Source of the DNA: Pseudomonas sp. Irchel s3h14
GTDB taxonomy: Bacteria; Pseudomonadota; Gammaproteobacteria; Pseudomonadales; Pseudomonadaceae
DNA: 64,000 nucleotides
NCBI RefSeq assembly: GCF_900187425.1
Contig: NZ_FYDJ01000004.1
Coordinates: 62,001-126,000 of the forward strand
Direction: 5' to 3'
This document shows positions 18,615 through 26,909 of the stretch, piece by piece; the stretch's first letter is position 1, and each line of letters starts with the position of its first letter. Under the pieces are notes generated by a model. The model was not told where the DNA came from. It did no database searches and saw nothing but the letters and a program-made list of their open reading frames with translations. Made by a program: the position numbers and the translations under genes.

Positions 18615-19730
18615 TCAGACTTCCTCGATCCTGACCCAGCGTGATTCCTGCGCTGCCAGTCGAATGGCCGTCGCCAGGCGTTCGACTTCCCACGCCTGTT
18701 CGAAATCTGTTCCACCCTGAGATAAACCTGCCAGCGCCATCACCAAATCATGGACTTCCAATGTCTTGAGTTCGTTGTAGCCGAGCTGATGCCCGGCCGC
18801 CGGGCTGAACGCCGCATAACCTGGCAGATTCGGCCCTGCCAGAAAGCGCTGGAAACCGTCCTGACCGGCACGAAACAGACGCAGTTCATTCAGGCGTTCC
18901 TGATCGAACACCAAAGTCCCTTGGGTGCCGCTGATTTCGAAACTCAGGTGATTCTTGTAGCCGTGCTTGAGCCAACTGCTGCTGAACGTGCCACGAGCGC
19001 CATTCGCAAACCGCAACAAGGCGTGGACCTGATCGTCGACCGCGATACTGCGTTGTTCCAGACTGCCAGCCGTGGCGGGACGTTGCCGGTGCACGGTCTG
19101 GGTGTCGGCGCTCACTGCCTCGACATCGCCCACCAGATAACGGGCCATGGCCAACAAGTGACTACCCAGATCCGCCAGTGCGCCACCGGCATGATCGGCA
19201 TCGCAACGCCACGACCAGGGTGACGCGGGATCGGCCATGAAGTCTTCGCTGAATTCACCCTGGAAACTGATGATCTGACCCAAGTCGCCGTTTTTAATCA
19301 GCTGCCGGGCTAGCCCGATCATCGGGTTGTGCTGATAGTTGTAACCCACCCGCGTCACCACCCCCGCCGCTTTGGCCGCCAGACGCATGGCATCGGCCTG
19401 TTGCAGATTCACCGCCAACGGCTTTTCGCAATACACCGGTTTGCCGGCGGCGAGGGCGGCCATGGCCATGGGGTAGTGCAGGTGATTGGGCGTGGTGATG
19501 GCGATCAGATTGACCTTGGGGTCATCGATCAGTTGTTGCCAGTCGCTATGAGCGGTGTCGAAACCCCAGGCATCGGCACAGTGGCGGGCTCGCTGCGGAT
19601 CGGCGTCGGCCAGGGCGGCGAGTTTGAGCTTGAGGGGCAGTTCGAAAACCGCACTGACGTTGCAAAACGCCAAGGCATGGGCGCGGCCCATGAAACCTGT
19701 GCCGATGAGTCCGATACCGAGTTTGCGCAT
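18615..19730 (-). CDS. Gfo/Idh/MocA-family NAD(P)-dependent oxidoreductase
   Basis: A 371-residue sugar or inositol dehydrogenase-like protein. The N-terminal Rossmann motif is GIGLIGTGFMGRAHA (residues 5-19) and the family's EKPLA motif is in PVYCEKPLAVN, where Lys is catalytic. A C-terminal alpha/beta substrate domain follows (HAGGALADLGSHLLAMARYL with the catalytic His-like position). Substrate unknown. Two GGAA-N6-TTCT sites upstream resemble the IolR/RpiR operator of inositol genes, which hints at an inositol-like substrate. Single-gene unit. Confidence 0.85.
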   Translation of the reverse strand: MRKLGIGLIGTGFMGRAHALAFCNVSAVFELPLKLKLAALADADPQRARHCADAWGFDTAHSDWQQLIDDPKVNLIAITTPNHLHYPMAMAALAAGKPVYCEKPLAVNLQQADAMRLAAKAAGVVTRVGYNYQHNPMIGLARQLIKNGDLGQIISFQGEFSEDFMADPASPWSWRCDADHAGGALADLGSHLLAMARYLVGDVEAVSADTQTVHRQRPATAGSLEQRSIAVDDQVHALLRFANGARGTFSSSWLKHGYKNHLSFEISGTQGTLVFDQERLNELRLFRAGQDGFQRFLAGPNLPGYAAFSPAAGHQLGYNELKTLEVHDLVMALAGLSQGGTDFEQAWEVERLATAIRLAAQESRWVRIEEV

Positions 19731-19774
19731 AGCCGGGGTCCTTTTGGGATTTTGTTTTGAGGAGGGCTATTTAT

Positions 19775-19788
19775 GGAATAAATATTCT
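19775..19788. promoter_or_regulatory. Candidate IolR/RpiR-type operator 1 (GGAATAAATATTCT)
   Basis: Matches GGAA-N6-TTCC, described for IolR of Sinorhizobium, except the last base. It begins 45 bases upstream of the dehydrogenase start. Confidence 0.5.
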
Positions 19789-19804
19789 CTTTGTGCAACA
19801 TACT

Positions 19805-19818
19805 GGAATAATAATTCT
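19805..19818. promoter_or_regulatory. Candidate IolR/RpiR-type operator 2 (GGAATAATAATTCT)
   Basis: Second near-identical site exactly 30 bases from the first, i.e. about three helical turns, on the same face of the DNA. Confidence 0.5.
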
Positions 19819-20051
19819 TTTTGCTGTGCTGTTTCAGAAAGCACAGAGAACGGCTACACCGCCTTGCTCCATTGCCTACAACTACGCCGGAATCCGCCGG
19901 CTTGTGCGTCTCGCTATCGATCTCTATCGTTTCCGGGTGCCCAGATCAACCACAAACCGCGGGCTTTGATGACGGGACATACACCTCAGACTATATTGGC
20001 CACTAATTAATCAAATTTGAGCAATGCAACGAAGCTCGAATAGAGGTGGCT

Positions 20052-20465
20052 ATGTCGAAGGATCTCGAAAATACAATCTGTGTTTTCGTTGATGGTGATC
20101 GTCACGAAGCTAAGGCTGTACGTGATTCTGTCGGATTCCAGCATGGCGGCATCATCCGCCTGGCGAACGGAAAAATCGTTAGCGGTCGTGCCAGTACTGT
20201 CAAAACCAATTCCGAGAAGGCATACGGATTTATCGCAGCTGCGGTTGCAAAAAGTGGCTCAGGAGTGAGGATCGATATGGATAGCGAAGGATACAAAACA
20301 GCGGCTGAGAGTGGCTGGGTCATGGTCGGTTCTAACGGCACCAAGTTATCAGCCGCCACGTGCGCTTCGGTGCGTATCGATGAATACGCTGCTGAAATGC
20401 TCAAGGACCCGAACAAGGTTCGAGCGTTTTTCGAACGTGTGAATGGGGATGCCAAGGCTCGCTGA
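20052..20465 (+). CDS. Unrecognised 137-residue protein, candidate antitoxin or partner of the ART-like protein
   Basis: I do not recognise a family. The protein is soluble, of mixed composition, with a possible beta-rich N-terminal half (NTICVFVDGDRHEAKAV, GGIIRLANGKIVSGRA) and a helical C-terminus (YAAEMLKDPNKVRAFFERV). No clear helix-turn-helix. ATG 20052 has GAGG five bases upstream; the GTG at 20046 overlaps that site and is rejected. Its TGA shares one base with the next ATG (TGATG), so the two genes are translationally coupled. The small-first coupled layout and lower GC are what one expects of a toxin-antitoxin-like pair, but the role is inference. Confidence 0.6.
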   Translation: MSKDLENTICVFVDGDRHEAKAVRDSVGFQHGGIIRLANGKIVSGRASTVKTNSEKAYGFIAAAVAKSGSGVRIDMDSEGYKTAAESGWVMVGSNGTKLSAATCASVRIDEYAAEMLKDPNKVRAFFERVNGDAKAR

Positions 20466-21061
20466 TGTATTGCATTTCTCCTTCTTTTGTTCTTGGTTTC
20501 CATGGGTGCGAACGAGAAATTGGCGAGCGCGTACTGGCTGGCGAGGCAACGCTACTTGATAGCACTAATGACTATGATTGGCTTGGTCGCGGCGCCTATT
20601 TTTGGGAAAACAACCCGCAACGCGCACTGAGCTTTGCGACGAATGCGCAAAAGCGGAGCTCTATCAAAAATCCCTTTGTGATTGGCGCAGTGATTGACTT
20701 GGGCCGTTGTCTGGATTTCACCGCCGAGAGTGCGTTGCGTGAAATCCGTCAGACCTACCTCTGGCTTGAAGCCGCTTCTAAAGAAGAGGGCGGTCAACCG
20801 CTTAAGAAAAACAATCCCTACCTACGTCGTTTGGATTGTCAGGTCATTGATGCCTTACATACCTTCCGGGAGGTTACGGAGGCACCTGCGTACGATTCTG
20901 TCCGTTCACCATTCTGGGAGGGTGAACGTCTTTATCCAGGCACGGACTTTATGCATGAAACGCATGTTCAGCTGGCGATCCGTAATGTAAAGAGCATCAA
21001 GGGCTATTTTAGAGTTCTGGATCTGACTGGGAAGCCGGTTGAGTTTGTTCGCGCTGAGTAG
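20465..21061 (+). CDS. ADP-ribosyltransferase (PARP-like) fold protein, candidate toxin
   Basis: A 198-residue soluble protein. The N-terminus reads VLGFHGCEREIGERVLAGE then DWLGRGAYFWENNPQRALSFA. This matches the order HG ... small-G-x-Y-F-W/A-x-x-x-x-A-x-x-[YF]A seen in PARP/diphtheria-toxin-like transferases (His13, Tyr45). A later ETHVQLAIRN (Glu165, Gln169) is in the place of the third catalytic element. The expected role is NAD+-dependent modification of a host target, or NAD+ binding. No signal peptide or secretion marker. Coupled to the upstream gene; followed by a bidirectional terminator. Confidence in the fold is moderate and in toxicity lower. Confidence 0.6.
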   Translation: MYCISPSFVLGFHGCEREIGERVLAGEATLLDSTNDYDWLGRGAYFWENNPQRALSFATNAQKRSSIKNPFVIGAVIDLGRCLDFTAESALREIRQTYLWLEAASKEEGGQPLKKNNPYLRRLDCQVIDALHTFREVTEAPAYDSVRSPFWEGERLYPGTDFMHETHVQLAIRNVKSIKGYFRVLDLTGKPVEFVRAE

Positions 21062-21103
21062 TGTCCTTGCTTTATCCAGCTGGCGATCACCATCAGAACA
21101 ATA

Positions 21104-21129
21104 AAAAGGCAGCCCGAAGGCTGCCTTTT
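21104..21129. terminator. Bidirectional intrinsic terminator
   Basis: AAAAGGCAGCC, CGAA loop, GGCTGCCTTTT. It ends the ART-like operon on the + strand and the SDR gene on the - strand. Confidence 0.9.
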
Positions 21130-21148
21130 GCTCATCCGGTAAATCGGA

Positions 21149-21916
21149 TCAGGACAAGAACCCACCATCCACATTCAACGAAACCCCAGTGGTGTAACTC
21201 GACGCATCACTCGCCAGATACAACACCGCTCCCGCCATTTCACTCGGATCCGCCACACGCTTGAGCGGAATCTGTTGCAATGCGGTGTTCAAAATAGCCT
21301 CGTTCTTCACCAGCGCCGAAGCGAATTTGGTGTCGGTCAGACCTGGCAGCAGGGCGTTGCAGCGGATGCCGAACTGCGCGCATTCCTTGGCGAATACTTT
21401 GGTCATGTTGATGACCGCCGCTTTGGTCACCGAGTAGATGCCCTGGAAGATCCCCGGCGAGATGCCGTTGATCGAGGCGACGTTGATGATGCTGCCGCCG
21501 CCGTTTTCGCGCATCAGCTTGCCGGCTTCCACCGACATGAAGAAGTAGCCGCGGATGTTCACGTCGACGGTTTTCTGGAAAGCGCTGAGGTCGGTGTCCA
21601 GTACGTTGCAGAACTGCGGGTTGGTCGCCGCGTTGTTGACCAGGATGTCCAGGCGCCCGAACTGTTCGCGGATGCCGGCGAAGACCTGGCTGATCTGTTC
21701 CATTTCACCGATGTGGCATGCCACGGCAGTGGCTTTGCCGCCGGCGGCGATGATCGCGTCAGCCACGTGCTGGCAGCCGTCGAGTTTGCGGCTCGAGACG
21801 ATGACATGGGCGCCTTGCTGGGCCAACAGTTTGGCGATGGCTTCACCGATGCCGCGGCTGGCGCCGGATACGAATGCGATTTTGCCATCGAGGTCGAACA
21901 ACTGAGTCTTGGACAT
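21149..21916 (-). CDS. SDR-family NAD(P)-dependent oxidoreductase
   Basis: A 255-residue classical short-chain dehydrogenase. Cofactor motif SGASRGIGEAIA (residues 18-29), NNAA (94-97), catalytic Ser in NVASINGISPG and Tyr-xxx-Lys in IYSVTKAAV, ending in NVDGGFLS. It resembles FabG-like and 3-hydroxyacyl dehydrogenases. It is downstream of, and in the same direction as, the phosphotransferase-family gene (48-base gap), a pairing often found with acyl-CoA dehydrogenase operons in Pseudomonas. Substrate not readable. Confidence 0.9.
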   Translation of the reverse strand: MSKTQLFDLDGKIAFVSGASRGIGEAIAKLLAQQGAHVIVSSRKLDGCQHVADAIIAAGGKATAVACHIGEMEQISQVFAGIREQFGRLDILVNNAATNPQFCNVLDTDLSAFQKTVDVNIRGYFFMSVEAGKLMRENGGGSIINVASINGISPGIFQGIYSVTKAAVINMTKVFAKECAQFGIRCNALLPGLTDTKFASALVKNEAILNTALQQIPLKRVADPSEMAGAVLYLASDASSYTTGVSLNVDGGFLS

Positions 21917-21964
21917 GGTTTTTCCTTGTTATTGGGGCCAGGGAATGTAATCGGAGCCGGGCGA

Positions 21965-23032
21965 TCAGAGGCTGGATTTCGAAATGACTTGCAGGCTCAT
22001 CTGCTCCAGCAGTTTGTTCATGTGAATGAACTGCGCGAAGCGTTTGTCCTGGGTCTGACCATGGAAGAAGCGGTAGTAGATCTGCTGCACGATGCCGGCC
22101 AGGCGGAACAGGCCGTAGGTGTAGTAGAAGTCGAAGTTGTCGATCTGGATGCCTGAACGCTCGGCGTAGTAATCGACGAACTCGCGGCGGGTCAGCATGC
22201 CCGGTGCGTGGCTCGGTTGACGGCGCATCAATTGCACCGGTGCCGGATCGTCGGCTTCGATCCAGTAGGCGAGGGTGTTGCCCAGGTCCATCAGCGGGTC
22301 GCCGAGGGTGGTCAATTCCCAGTCGAGCACGCCGATGATGTCCATCGGATTGTTCGGGTCGAGGATCACGTTGTCGAAGCGGTAGTCGTTGTGGACGATG
22401 CTGGAGGTCGGGTGATCGGCCGGCATCTTGTCGTTGAGCCAGGCTTTGACCGCTTCCCACTTCGGCGCGTCCGGCGTCAGTGCTTTCTCGTAGCGATCGC
22501 TCCAGCCTTTGATCTGCCGCGCGACATAACCTTCGGGTTTGCCGAGGTCGCCCAAGCCATAGGCGTTGTAGTCGACCCGGTGCAGTTCAACGAACTTGTC
22601 GATGAAGCTCTTGCACAGCGTTTCGGTTTTCGCCGAATCCAGACCCAGTTCCGGCGGCAGTTCGGAGCGCAGGATGATCCCCTTGACCCGTTCCATCACA
22701 TAGAACTCGGCACCGATCACCGATTCGTCAGTGCAGTGCACGTAGGCTTTGGGACAGTACGGAAAACCATCACGGAGCTGATTAAGGATGCGAAATTCGC
22801 GGCCCATGTCGTGAGCGGATTTGGCCTTGTGGCCAAAGGGCGGGCGACGCAGGACGAACTCCTGCTCGGGGTATTCCAGCAAGTAGGTGAGGTTCGACGC
22901 ACCGCCCGGAAACTGGCTGATCTGCGGCAAACCACTCAGGCCCGGAATGTGGGCCTTGAGGTACGGATCGATCAGGCTGGCATCGAGTTCTTCGCCGGTG
23001 CGGATACGTGTGGACTGGTCAGTAAGCGCCAT
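21965..23032 (-). CDS. Phosphotransferase-family protein (ACAD10/11-like aminoglycoside phosphotransferase fold)
   Basis: A 355-residue kinase-like protein. A nucleotide loop lies near FPGGASNLTYLL with the Lys/Arg region FVLRRPP. The catalytic loop SIVHNDYRFDNVIL contains the family Asp and Asn, followed by VLDWELTTLGDPLMDLGN for the metal-binding Asp. This subclass is fused to or encoded beside acyl-CoA dehydrogenases and is proposed to phosphorylate hydroxyacyl-CoA intermediates, not aminoglycosides; calling it a resistance gene would be wrong. First gene of the pair with the SDR. Confidence 0.88.
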   Translation of the reverse strand: MALTDQSTRIRTGEELDASLIDPYLKAHIPGLSGLPQISQFPGGASNLTYLLEYPEQEFVLRRPPFGHKAKSAHDMGREFRILNQLRDGFPYCPKAYVHCTDESVIGAEFYVMERVKGIILRSELPPELGLDSAKTETLCKSFIDKFVELHRVDYNAYGLGDLGKPEGYVARQIKGWSDRYEKALTPDAPKWEAVKAWLNDKMPADHPTSSIVHNDYRFDNVILDPNNPMDIIGVLDWELTTLGDPLMDLGNTLAYWIEADDPAPVQLMRRQPSHAPGMLTRREFVDYYAERSGIQIDNFDFYYTYGLFRLAGIVQQIYYRFFHGQTQDKRFAQFIHMNKLLEQMSLQVISKSSL

Positions 23033-23176
23033 GCTTATCCCTTCTGCTTATTCTGGAGGCCTGAGACTATTGGCTAATCTAATGCGCACACCCGACACCC
23101 ACAACCACGAAACGCCCTTATAGGTGAGCGTGTTGCCGGGCAATCATTGTGTTTGATACACCTGTTTGAATGGTGG

Positions 23177-24136
23177 TCAGATCATGCTCGTCGACGATGG
23201 CAGGGCAATCGGGGTCAATACCGGATTGCCGGTGAAGAACGCCACCAGATTGCGACCTACCAGCTCCACGGTGCCTTGAGTGGCTTCCGGGGACAAACCG
23301 GCGACATGCGGGGTGAGGATCACATTGGCCAACGTTTTGAAGGCATTGGGTACGTGGGGTTCTGTGTCGAAGACATCCAGCGCAGCGCCAGCAATCCTGC
23401 GCTGCTCAAGCGCGCTGATCAGGTCTGCAGTGACGATCACACTGGCTCGGGCGATGTTGACGATGAACCCCTGAGGGCCCAAGGCGTCGAGTACTTGTCG
23501 GTTGATCAGGTGTTTGGTGCCCAGCCCGCCGGGGGTGGCGACGACCAAAAAGTCTGATTCCCGTGCCAGCTCGGTGGGCGTCGAGCGGAAGCTGTACGGC
23601 ACATCGCTGCGATGCTGGCGGTTGTGGTAACTGACCGTCATATCGAAGCCGTGGGCGGCGCGTTTGGCGATGGCCATCCCGACTGCACCGAGACCCAGGA
23701 TGCCCAGGTGCTTGCCCGCCAGGGAAGGGCGCATGATTTTCGGCCACTCACCCCGGCGTACGGCGGCGTCGCAACGGGGAATGTCACGTACCAGAGACAG
23801 CAGCATCGCCATGGCATGGTCGGCGACGGAAGAGGCATTGACTCCGGCGCCATTGGTGACCGTAATGCCCCGGTTGGCGGCGGCTTGCAGGTCGACGTGT
23901 TCGTAGCCGGCGCCGATCACGCAGATAATCTTGAGATTGGGCAGGGCGGCGATTTCGTCGGCATACAGCCCCAATGGACCACGGGTCAGCACCGCATCGA
24001 TCTGCGCGCCATGCCGTGTGATGGCATCGGCGCGCTCGGCAGGCGTGGGCGCCAGAATCAGGTGAAAGCCCTGATGTTCGAGAATCGGCAGGTAATCATT
24101 GATGGTTTCAACCAGTACCAGAACGGTTGCGGGCAT
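23177..24136 (-). CDS. D-2-hydroxyacid dehydrogenase family protein (hydroxypyruvate/glyoxylate reductase-like)
   Basis: A 319-residue NAD(P)-dependent reductase. The Rossmann motif is GILGLGAVGMAIA. Catalytic triad landmarks are Arg in VNIARAS, Glu in FDTEPHVP and His in ILTPHVAGLS. The SVADHAMAMLL segment is typical of the family. Probable substrates are glyoxylate, hydroxypyruvate or another 2-ketoacid; not resolvable here. Single gene. Confidence 0.9.
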   Translation of the reverse strand: MPATVLVLVETINDYLPILEHQGFHLILAPTPAERADAITRHGAQIDAVLTRGPLGLYADEIAALPNLKIICVIGAGYEHVDLQAAANRGITVTNGAGVNASSVADHAMAMLLSLVRDIPRCDAAVRRGEWPKIMRPSLAGKHLGILGLGAVGMAIAKRAAHGFDMTVSYHNRQHRSDVPYSFRSTPTELARESDFLVVATPGGLGTKHLINRQVLDALGPQGFIVNIARASVIVTADLISALEQRRIAGAALDVFDTEPHVPNAFKTLANVILTPHVAGLSPEATQGTVELVGRNLVAFFTGNPVLTPIALPSSTSMI

Positions 24137-24315
24137 GCTGGGCTCCTGTGGGCATCGGAAAGTCGGGGGCTCGAACGTCGCTCGGATTGCTGATTGCGCA
24201 ACGGTCTGGCATTTACCAAAGATAGCAGGCTTGTGGCCTGCAACCTCCGATAGCGCTTACACATCCACGGCGTTTAACACTGCGCTGTGTTTATCTCAGT
24301 TCAGCGCAGGAATGT

Positions 24316-24933
24316 TCATGAGGCCGATCCTGCAGTCGGCGTCGCGGCCGTGTCCGAGGTGAGAAATGTCCGGGCTGCGTCGAGGATTTCATCGGACAAG
24401 GCGTTACCACGGGTTGCGCGGGCCAGGGTCAGGGCGCCGACCATCAGCGAATAGTCCACCAACGCTTTTTGCCGATTGGTGTCGGGCTGATCCGCGCCCA
24501 TCAGCGGTGCCAGCATCTGCAACAATGCCTCCAGCCCTTGGGTGTAGGTCTGGTGCAAACCGCTTTCAGCGGTTTCATGACACATGTCGCCGGCAAACGC
24601 GGTCACTGGGCAGCTTTCGCCCGGATTATCGCGATTGGCCGCAGACAGGTAGGGCGCGATGATGCTCTCGCGAGCCGAGAGGCTGTCGTCGTTATCCTCT
24701 ATTTTCTGCTTCCAGCGTTCCATCGATTGGGTGAACGCCCGGCTGCACGCCTCTTGCGCCAGCGCTTCCCTGGATTCGAAGTGACCATAGAAGCCGCCAT
24801 GAGTCAGGCCGGCCGCACCCATCACATCGACGACACTGATCCCGTGCAGGCCGCGTTCGCGAAACAGACGCGTGGCGGCTTCGACGATGATCTCGCGGTT
24901 GAGTTCGGCTTGTTTGCGGGAGACTCGGGGCAT
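24316..24933 (-). CDS. TetR/AcrR-family transcriptional regulator
   Basis: A 205-residue repressor. The helix-turn-helix is in AATRLFRERGLHGISVVDVM followed by GLTHGGFYGHFESREAL (residues about 20-62). The C-terminal ligand domain has CPVTAFAGDM, seen in YxaF/LmrA-type regulators that often sense quinones or electrophiles. It follows the tautomerase gene by 31 bases on the same strand and probably represses it through the palindrome at 25411-25452. Confidence 0.85.
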   Translation of the reverse strand: MPRVSRKQAELNREIIVEAATRLFRERGLHGISVVDVMGAAGLTHGGFYGHFESREALAQEACSRAFTQSMERWKQKIEDNDDSLSARESIIAPYLSAANRDNPGESCPVTAFAGDMCHETAESGLHQTYTQGLEALLQMLAPLMGADQPDTNRQKALVDYSLMVGALTLARATRGNALSDEILDAARTFLTSDTAATPTAGSAS

Positions 24934-24964
24934 TGGCGGCTCACAGGTATATAGAAGGCAGAAA

Positions 24965-25348
24965 TCAGCTGGCGTACTGGGCTATGCCGTTGCCAAACGA
25001 CCAGTTCTCTTTCTTTACTTCCACCAGATTGATGAATACATCTTCCAGACGCACCGCCAGTTCGGCGTTAAGGCTCTCGGCAATGGTTTTGTAGAGGAGT
25101 TTTTTCTGCTCGATGGTGCGGCCTTCGCTCAAGGTGATCTGAATCACCACCAGATTGTCGGTGCGATTGATGCCCAGGTAGCCGGGATCAAAGATGAAAT
25201 GCTGTACATCGTGCTCGGCAAGAATCTGGAAATTATCGTTTTCCGGCACGCCAATGGCGCTGTGCATGGCGGCGTAGATCAATTGCCCGACACGTTTGGC
25301 ATGAGTAGGGTCTTGATGCTTTTTGATGTCGACGCGAACGAGTGGCAT
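24965..25348 (-). CDS. Tautomerase-superfamily protein (4-oxalocrotonate tautomerase-like)
   Basis: A 127-residue protein starting Met-Pro, so Pro1 of the mature chain would be the catalytic base (MPLVRVDIKK). It is about twice the length of 4-OT monomers, as in the MSAD or cis-CaaD-like groups. Two beta-alpha-beta halves can be traced: the N-terminal one, and one from FIFDPGYLGI through VVIQITLSEGRT to LEDVFINLVEVKKENW. Role likely in breakdown of an unsaturated or aromatic acid. GGAG precedes the ATG. Co-transcribed with the TetR gene. Confidence 0.87.
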   Translation of the reverse strand: MPLVRVDIKKHQDPTHAKRVGQLIYAAMHSAIGVPENDNFQILAEHDVQHFIFDPGYLGINRTDNLVVIQITLSEGRTIEQKKLLYKTIAESLNAELAVRLEDVFINLVEVKKENWSFGNGIAQYAS

Positions 25349-25410
25349 GAGAGGGCTCCGAAATAAGGGTTGCCGGTCAGCAGTCGGGATCGAAATTACA
25401 TGACGGCAAT

Positions 25411-25452
25411 CCTTTATTGAATAGATTTTTTAAAACATCTATTTAATAAAGG
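25411..25452. promoter_or_regulatory. 16-bp-arm inverted repeat, candidate operator/promoter of the tautomerase-TetR unit
   Basis: CCTTTATTGAATAGAT, ten bases, ATCTATTTAATAAAGG, with one mismatch. It starts 63 bases upstream of the tautomerase ATG in strikingly AT-rich DNA. Size and location fit a TetR-family operator. Confidence 0.6.
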
Positions 25453-25525
25453 GTGCCAGAGGATCTGATCCGCACAACCACTCCTCAGCTAAGTCTTTGC
25501 TTCTGCTCATTAATCCCGGACAATC

Positions 25526-25570
25526 GCGCCCCTGTTTCGGCCAGGGCGCTGCCTGTCGGATTTTTCCGAC
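25526..25570 (+). promoter_or_regulatory. Two tandem hairpins in the leader of the Ser/Thr transporter gene
   Basis: GCGCCCCTG/CAGGGCGC (25526-25549) and GTCGGA-TTTT-TCCGAC (25555-25570). The second ends 47 bases before the start codon. They might act in attenuation; no T-run follows. Confidence 0.3.
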
Positions 25571-25617
25571 TCGTCCTGACCGGGTAGCAACTGACCGGAA
25601 TGCGGAGATCCCACCGG

Positions 25618-26898
25618 ATGAATGATCAGGCCAATAGCGTCGACGAACGCTATGTATCGGCGGCACCAGCGACGCTTGAGAGCTGGAATCGCCATGACAC
25701 CACCTGGATGCTGGGCCTGTTTGGCACGGCCATCGGGGCTGGCACGCTGTTTTTGCCGATCAACGCGGGTCTGGGCGGCTTCTGGCCGTTGCTGGTCCTG
25801 GCGGTGTTGGCGTTCCCCATGACGTTTTACGCACACCGTGGCCTGACACGCTTTGTGTTGTCCGGACGCGAAGGCGCGGACATCACTGAAGTGGTGGAAG
25901 AGCATTTCGGGATCAAGGCTGGCGCGCTGATCACCTTGCTGTACTTCTTCGCGATCTTCCCGATCCTGCTGATTTATAGCGTGGCCCTGACCAACACCGT
26001 GGGCAGTTTCCTCGAGCATCAACTGCACATCATGCCGCCACCGCGCGCCGTGCTGTCGTTGGTGCTGATCCTCGGCCTGTTGGCGGTGGTACGTTGCGGC
26101 GAGCAGGTGATCGTCAAGGCCATGAGCCTGATGGTTTATCCGTTCATTGTTGCGCTGCTGTTCCTCGCGGTGTTCCTGATTCCTCACTGGAACGGCGGCA
26201 TCCTCGCCACCGCGTCGACGCTGCCAGAACCGTCGGCACTGCTGCACACGCTGTGGCTGGCGATTCCGGTGATGGTGTTCTCGTTCAACCATTCGCCGAT
26301 CATCTCGGCGTTCGCGGTGGACCAGAAGCGTCGTTATGGCGATCACGCCGAAGAGCGCAGCTCGCAGATCCTGTCCCGCGCCCACGCCTTGATGGTGGTG
26401 ATGGTGCTGTTCTTCGTGTTCAGTTGCGTGCTGACCCTGTCACCGGCGCAATTGGCTGAAGCCAAGGCGCAGAACCTGTCGATCCTGTCGTACCTGGCCA
26501 ACCACTTCAGCAACCCGACCATCGCCTTCGCGGCGCCGTTGATTGCATTTGTGGCCATTTCCAAGTCGTTCCTGGGTCACTACATCGGCGCCAGCGAAGG
26601 TCTTAAAGGTCTGATCGTGAAGAGTGGCAAGCGCCCGGCACCGAAGACCCTGGATCGCATGACTGCTGCTTTCATGCTGGTGGTCTGCTGGATCGTTGCC
26701 ACGCTGAACCCGAGCATTCTCGGGATGATCGAAACCCTCGGTGGCCCGATCATCGCCGCGATCCTGTTCCTGATGCCGATGTACGCAATCCGCAAGGTTC
26801 CGGCCATGGCGCGTTTTCGCGGTCAGGCTTCCAATGTCTTCGTGACGGCGGTGGGCCTGGTGGCGATCTCGGCGTTGATCTATTCGCTGACTGCCTGA
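25618..26898 (+). CDS. sdaC: HAAAP-family serine/threonine transporter (SdaC/TdcC-like)
   Basis: A 426-residue proton-coupled amino-acid permease with 11 or so helices. Family traits include TTWMLGLFGTAIGAGTLFLPI at the first helix, SFNHSPIISAFAV in mid-protein and AISKSFLGHYIGASEG. GGAGA nine bases before ATG 25618 favours it over ATG 25600. No serine deaminase gene is adjacent; the next gene is acnB on the opposite strand. The symbol is based on family resemblance only. Confidence 0.85.
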   Translation: MNDQANSVDERYVSAAPATLESWNRHDTTWMLGLFGTAIGAGTLFLPINAGLGGFWPLLVLAVLAFPMTFYAHRGLTRFVLSGREGADITEVVEEHFGIKAGALITLLYFFAIFPILLIYSVALTNTVGSFLEHQLHIMPPPRAVLSLVLILGLLAVVRCGEQVIVKAMSLMVYPFIVALLFLAVFLIPHWNGGILATASTLPEPSALLHTLWLAIPVMVFSFNHSPIISAFAVDQKRRYGDHAEERSSQILSRAHALMVVMVLFFVFSCVLTLSPAQLAEAKAQNLSILSYLANHFSNPTIAFAAPLIAFVAISKSFLGHYIGASEGLKGLIVKSGKRPAPKTLDRMTAAFMLVVCWIVATLNPSILGMIETLGGPIIAAILFLMPMYAIRKVPAMARFRGQASNVFVTAVGLVAISALIYSLTA

Positions 26899-26909
26899 AC
26901 CACCACTCT

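Larger units (their letters stand above)
19731..20051. other. AT-richer intergenic region carrying divergent control sequences
   Basis: 321 bases without a convincing gene. The left part has two IolR-like sites for the dehydrogenase. The right part leads into the two-gene ART-like unit, with the ribosome site GAGG at 20043-20046. Base composition drops relative to the flanks from here to about 21100, consistent with acquired DNA. No terminal repeats or integrase seen. Confidence 0.5.

Noticed and set aside
21965..23032. Aminoglycoside phosphotransferase as an antibiotic-resistance gene
   Set aside because: It belongs to the ACAD10/11-like branch next to an SDR gene; resemblance to aminoglycoside kinases is only of fold.
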